7,667 nucleotides of DNA from contig CAIVXP010000170.1 of assembly GCA_903909905.1 (NCBI GenBank), positions 1 to 7,667 of the forward strand. Direction: 5' to 3'. This document shows positions 6,445 through 7,667 of the stretch, one piece after another. How positions within the stretch are numbered: position 1 is the stretch's first letter; every line of letters begins with the position of its first letter. This DNA is from Akkermansiaceae bacterium (GTDB taxonomy: Bacteria > Verrucomicrobiota > Verrucomicrobiia > Verrucomicrobiales > Akkermansiaceae). The position numbers and the translations under genes were made by a program. The notes beneath the pieces were generated by a model that saw nothing but the letters and a program-made list of their open reading frames with translations, had not been told where the DNA came from and searched no databases.

Positions 6445-7667
6445 ATGTCCATTTTCGAAAGAGCCCGTGAGTTGGCGGTAGTTCAATCCGCCGCCGAAGT
6501 CGTCGCGTGGGATCAGGAAACCTACATGCCATCGCAGGCCAATGATCATCGCGCCAAGCAACTTTCATGGCTTGCCGCGCGTGCCCACGAAATGGCCACC
6601 TGCGATGAGTGGCGCCGCGATCTCGAGGATGCGGAAAACAGCAACACCGGCAGTGATGCCAAACTCAGCGCCAACCTGCGCGAGTTGCGCCGACACTTTG
6701 AACGCGCAACGAAATTGCCCACCACGCTCGTGGCCCGCGAATCGTCCGCCACATCGCTGGCCAAGCACGCATGGGCCGAGGCACGCGAAAAATCCGATTT
6801 CAAGGCATTCGCGCCGCATCTCAAGGAGTTGTTGGAAATCGCCCGCGAAAAGGCATCGCTCTGGGGTTACGCCTACGAACCCTACGACGCATTGCTCGAA
6901 GGCTACGAACGCGGCACCTCAACTGCCGCAGTCGCGACGCTGTTTGATCAACTCCGCCCAGAACTCCGATCAATCGCGGCGGCTGCGGTGCAAAAATCGA
7001 ATCAACAAAGCATCACCCTTCCCGCCGGACCCTACCCGGTCGCCGCACAGCAAAAGCTGAATCGACAAATCGCCGACTCGATCGGCTTTGATTTCACTGC
7101 CGGACGCATCGACACCACGGCACATCCGTTTTGCACGACGCTCGGCCCGCACGATGTGCGCCTCACCACGCGCTACGACGAAAATGATTTCACCTCGTCG
7201 CTCTTCGGCGTGCTGCACGAAGCGGGTCACGGTCTCTACGAGCAAGGCCTCCCAGCGGATGACTTCGGTCTTCCATCAGGCGCCGCAGTCTCCCTCGGCA
7301 TTCACGAGTCGCAGTCACGCCTGTGGGAAAATCATGTCGGACGCTCGCGCGAATTTTGGCAAAAGTGGTATCCGGTCGCGCAGGAAATTTTCCCGCAGTT
7401 GAATGCTTTTCCGCTCGATGACTTTCTCCGCTTCATCCGCAGCGCCGCATTCTCGCCGATCCGCGTCGAGGCCGATGAGGCAACCTACGACCTGCACATT
7501 CTCCTGCGCTTCGACATCGAGCGCCGCATGCTCAATGGCAGCTTGAGCGTGAATGATGTGCCCGCGGCATGGAATGATGGCTTCCGTGAGTTGTTTGGAT
7601 TCACGCCAAAAAACGACCGCGAGGGTTGTCTGCAGGACATCCATTGGTCGATGGGCGGACTCGGATA
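6445..7667 (+). CDS. M32-family metallocarboxypeptidase (carboxypeptidase Taq type), C-terminus cut by window edge
   Basis: Predicted cytosolic zinc (or cobalt) carboxypeptidase removing C-terminal residues from peptides. 407 codons are present and the frame is open to the right edge. Family motifs appear in the usual order: AWDQETYMP near the N-terminus (21-29); HPFCTTLGPHDVRLTTRY at 227-243; metal site HEAGH at 258-262 with the catalytic Glu259; third ligand Glu288 in GIHESQSRLWEN (285-296); EADEATYDLHILLRFDIE at 342-359; and LQDIHWSMG near the cut end. The spacing of 30 from the first histidine to the third ligand equals that of Pyrococcus furiosus carboxypeptidase (H269, E299; 499 residues), which implies roughly 80 residues are missing. 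The ATG at 6445 starts 20 bases after the prfA stop, so cotranscription is likely. No Shine-Dalgarno motif is seen; CAT repeats precede the start. Physiological substrate is unknown; general peptide turnover is the default inference. Confidence 0.93.
   Translation, partial: MSIFERARELAVVQSAAEVVAWDQETYMPSQANDHRAKQLSWLAARAHEMATCDEWRRDLEDAENSNTGSDAKLSANLRELRRHFERATKLPTTLVARESSATSLAKHAWAEAREKSDFKAFAPHLKELLEIAREKASLWGYAYEPYDALLEGYERGTSTAAVATLFDQLRPELRSIAAAAVQKSNQQSITLPAGPYPVAAQQKLNRQIADSIGFDFTAGRIDTTAHPFCTTLGPHDVRLTTRYDENDFTSSLFGVLHEAGHGLYEQGLPADDFGLPSGAAVSLGIHESQSRLWENHVGRSREFWQKWYPVAQEIFPQLNAFPLDDFLRFIRSAAFSPIRVEADEATYDLHILLRFDIERRMLNGSLSVNDVPAAWNDGFRELFGFTPKNDREGCLQDIHWSMGGLG

Overview
The window holds seven protein-coding genes packed on both strands. 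Five are complete and one is cut at each edge. I see no RNA gene, insertion sequence, CRISPR array or prophage. Codons favour G/C at third positions, and the intergenic gaps are short (at most 134 bases). The gene set, and a small basic protein opening MGQQSNKVIKRRRRADYLKR, best fit a free-living Gram-negative of the PVC superphylum, most likely Verrucomicrobiota. This placement rests on remembered family resemblance, not on a search.

Left block, all minus strand (transcribed from about 2634 towards 1): a 78-residue lysine/alanine-rich histone H1-like protein, then a HesB/IscA/SufA/ErpA-type iron-sulfur carrier with a GTG start, then a large exported alpha-helical repeat protein (HEAT-like start) that runs off the left edge. 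The last two are closely linked: an in-frame upstream ATG of the repeat protein overlaps the stop of the iron-sulfur gene as ATGA, although the better signal-peptide start lies 51 bases further in.

Middle block: divergent from the H1-like gene is an RlmI-type 23S rRNA cytosine-5 methyltransferase (plus strand). Its stop lies 3 bases from the stop of a convergent Amt ammonium channel (minus strand). The channel has a signal peptide and an essentially complete set of conduction residues, plus a C-terminal tail of the type bound by PII proteins.

Right block: divergent from amt is prfA, encoding peptide chain release factor 1, followed after 20 bases by an M32-family metallocarboxypeptidase truncated by the right edge. 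The 134-base amt/prfA gap carries a 27-base near-perfect dyad, the clearest non-coding signal in the window.

Overall this reads as a housekeeping chromosomal region (translation, rRNA modification, Fe-S assembly, nitrogen uptake, peptide turnover). I do not see a clear new multi-gene system. The most distinctive items are the H1-like protein, the large exported solenoid protein, the amt/prfA dyad, and the absence of Shine-Dalgarno motifs with C-rich sequence before several start codons.
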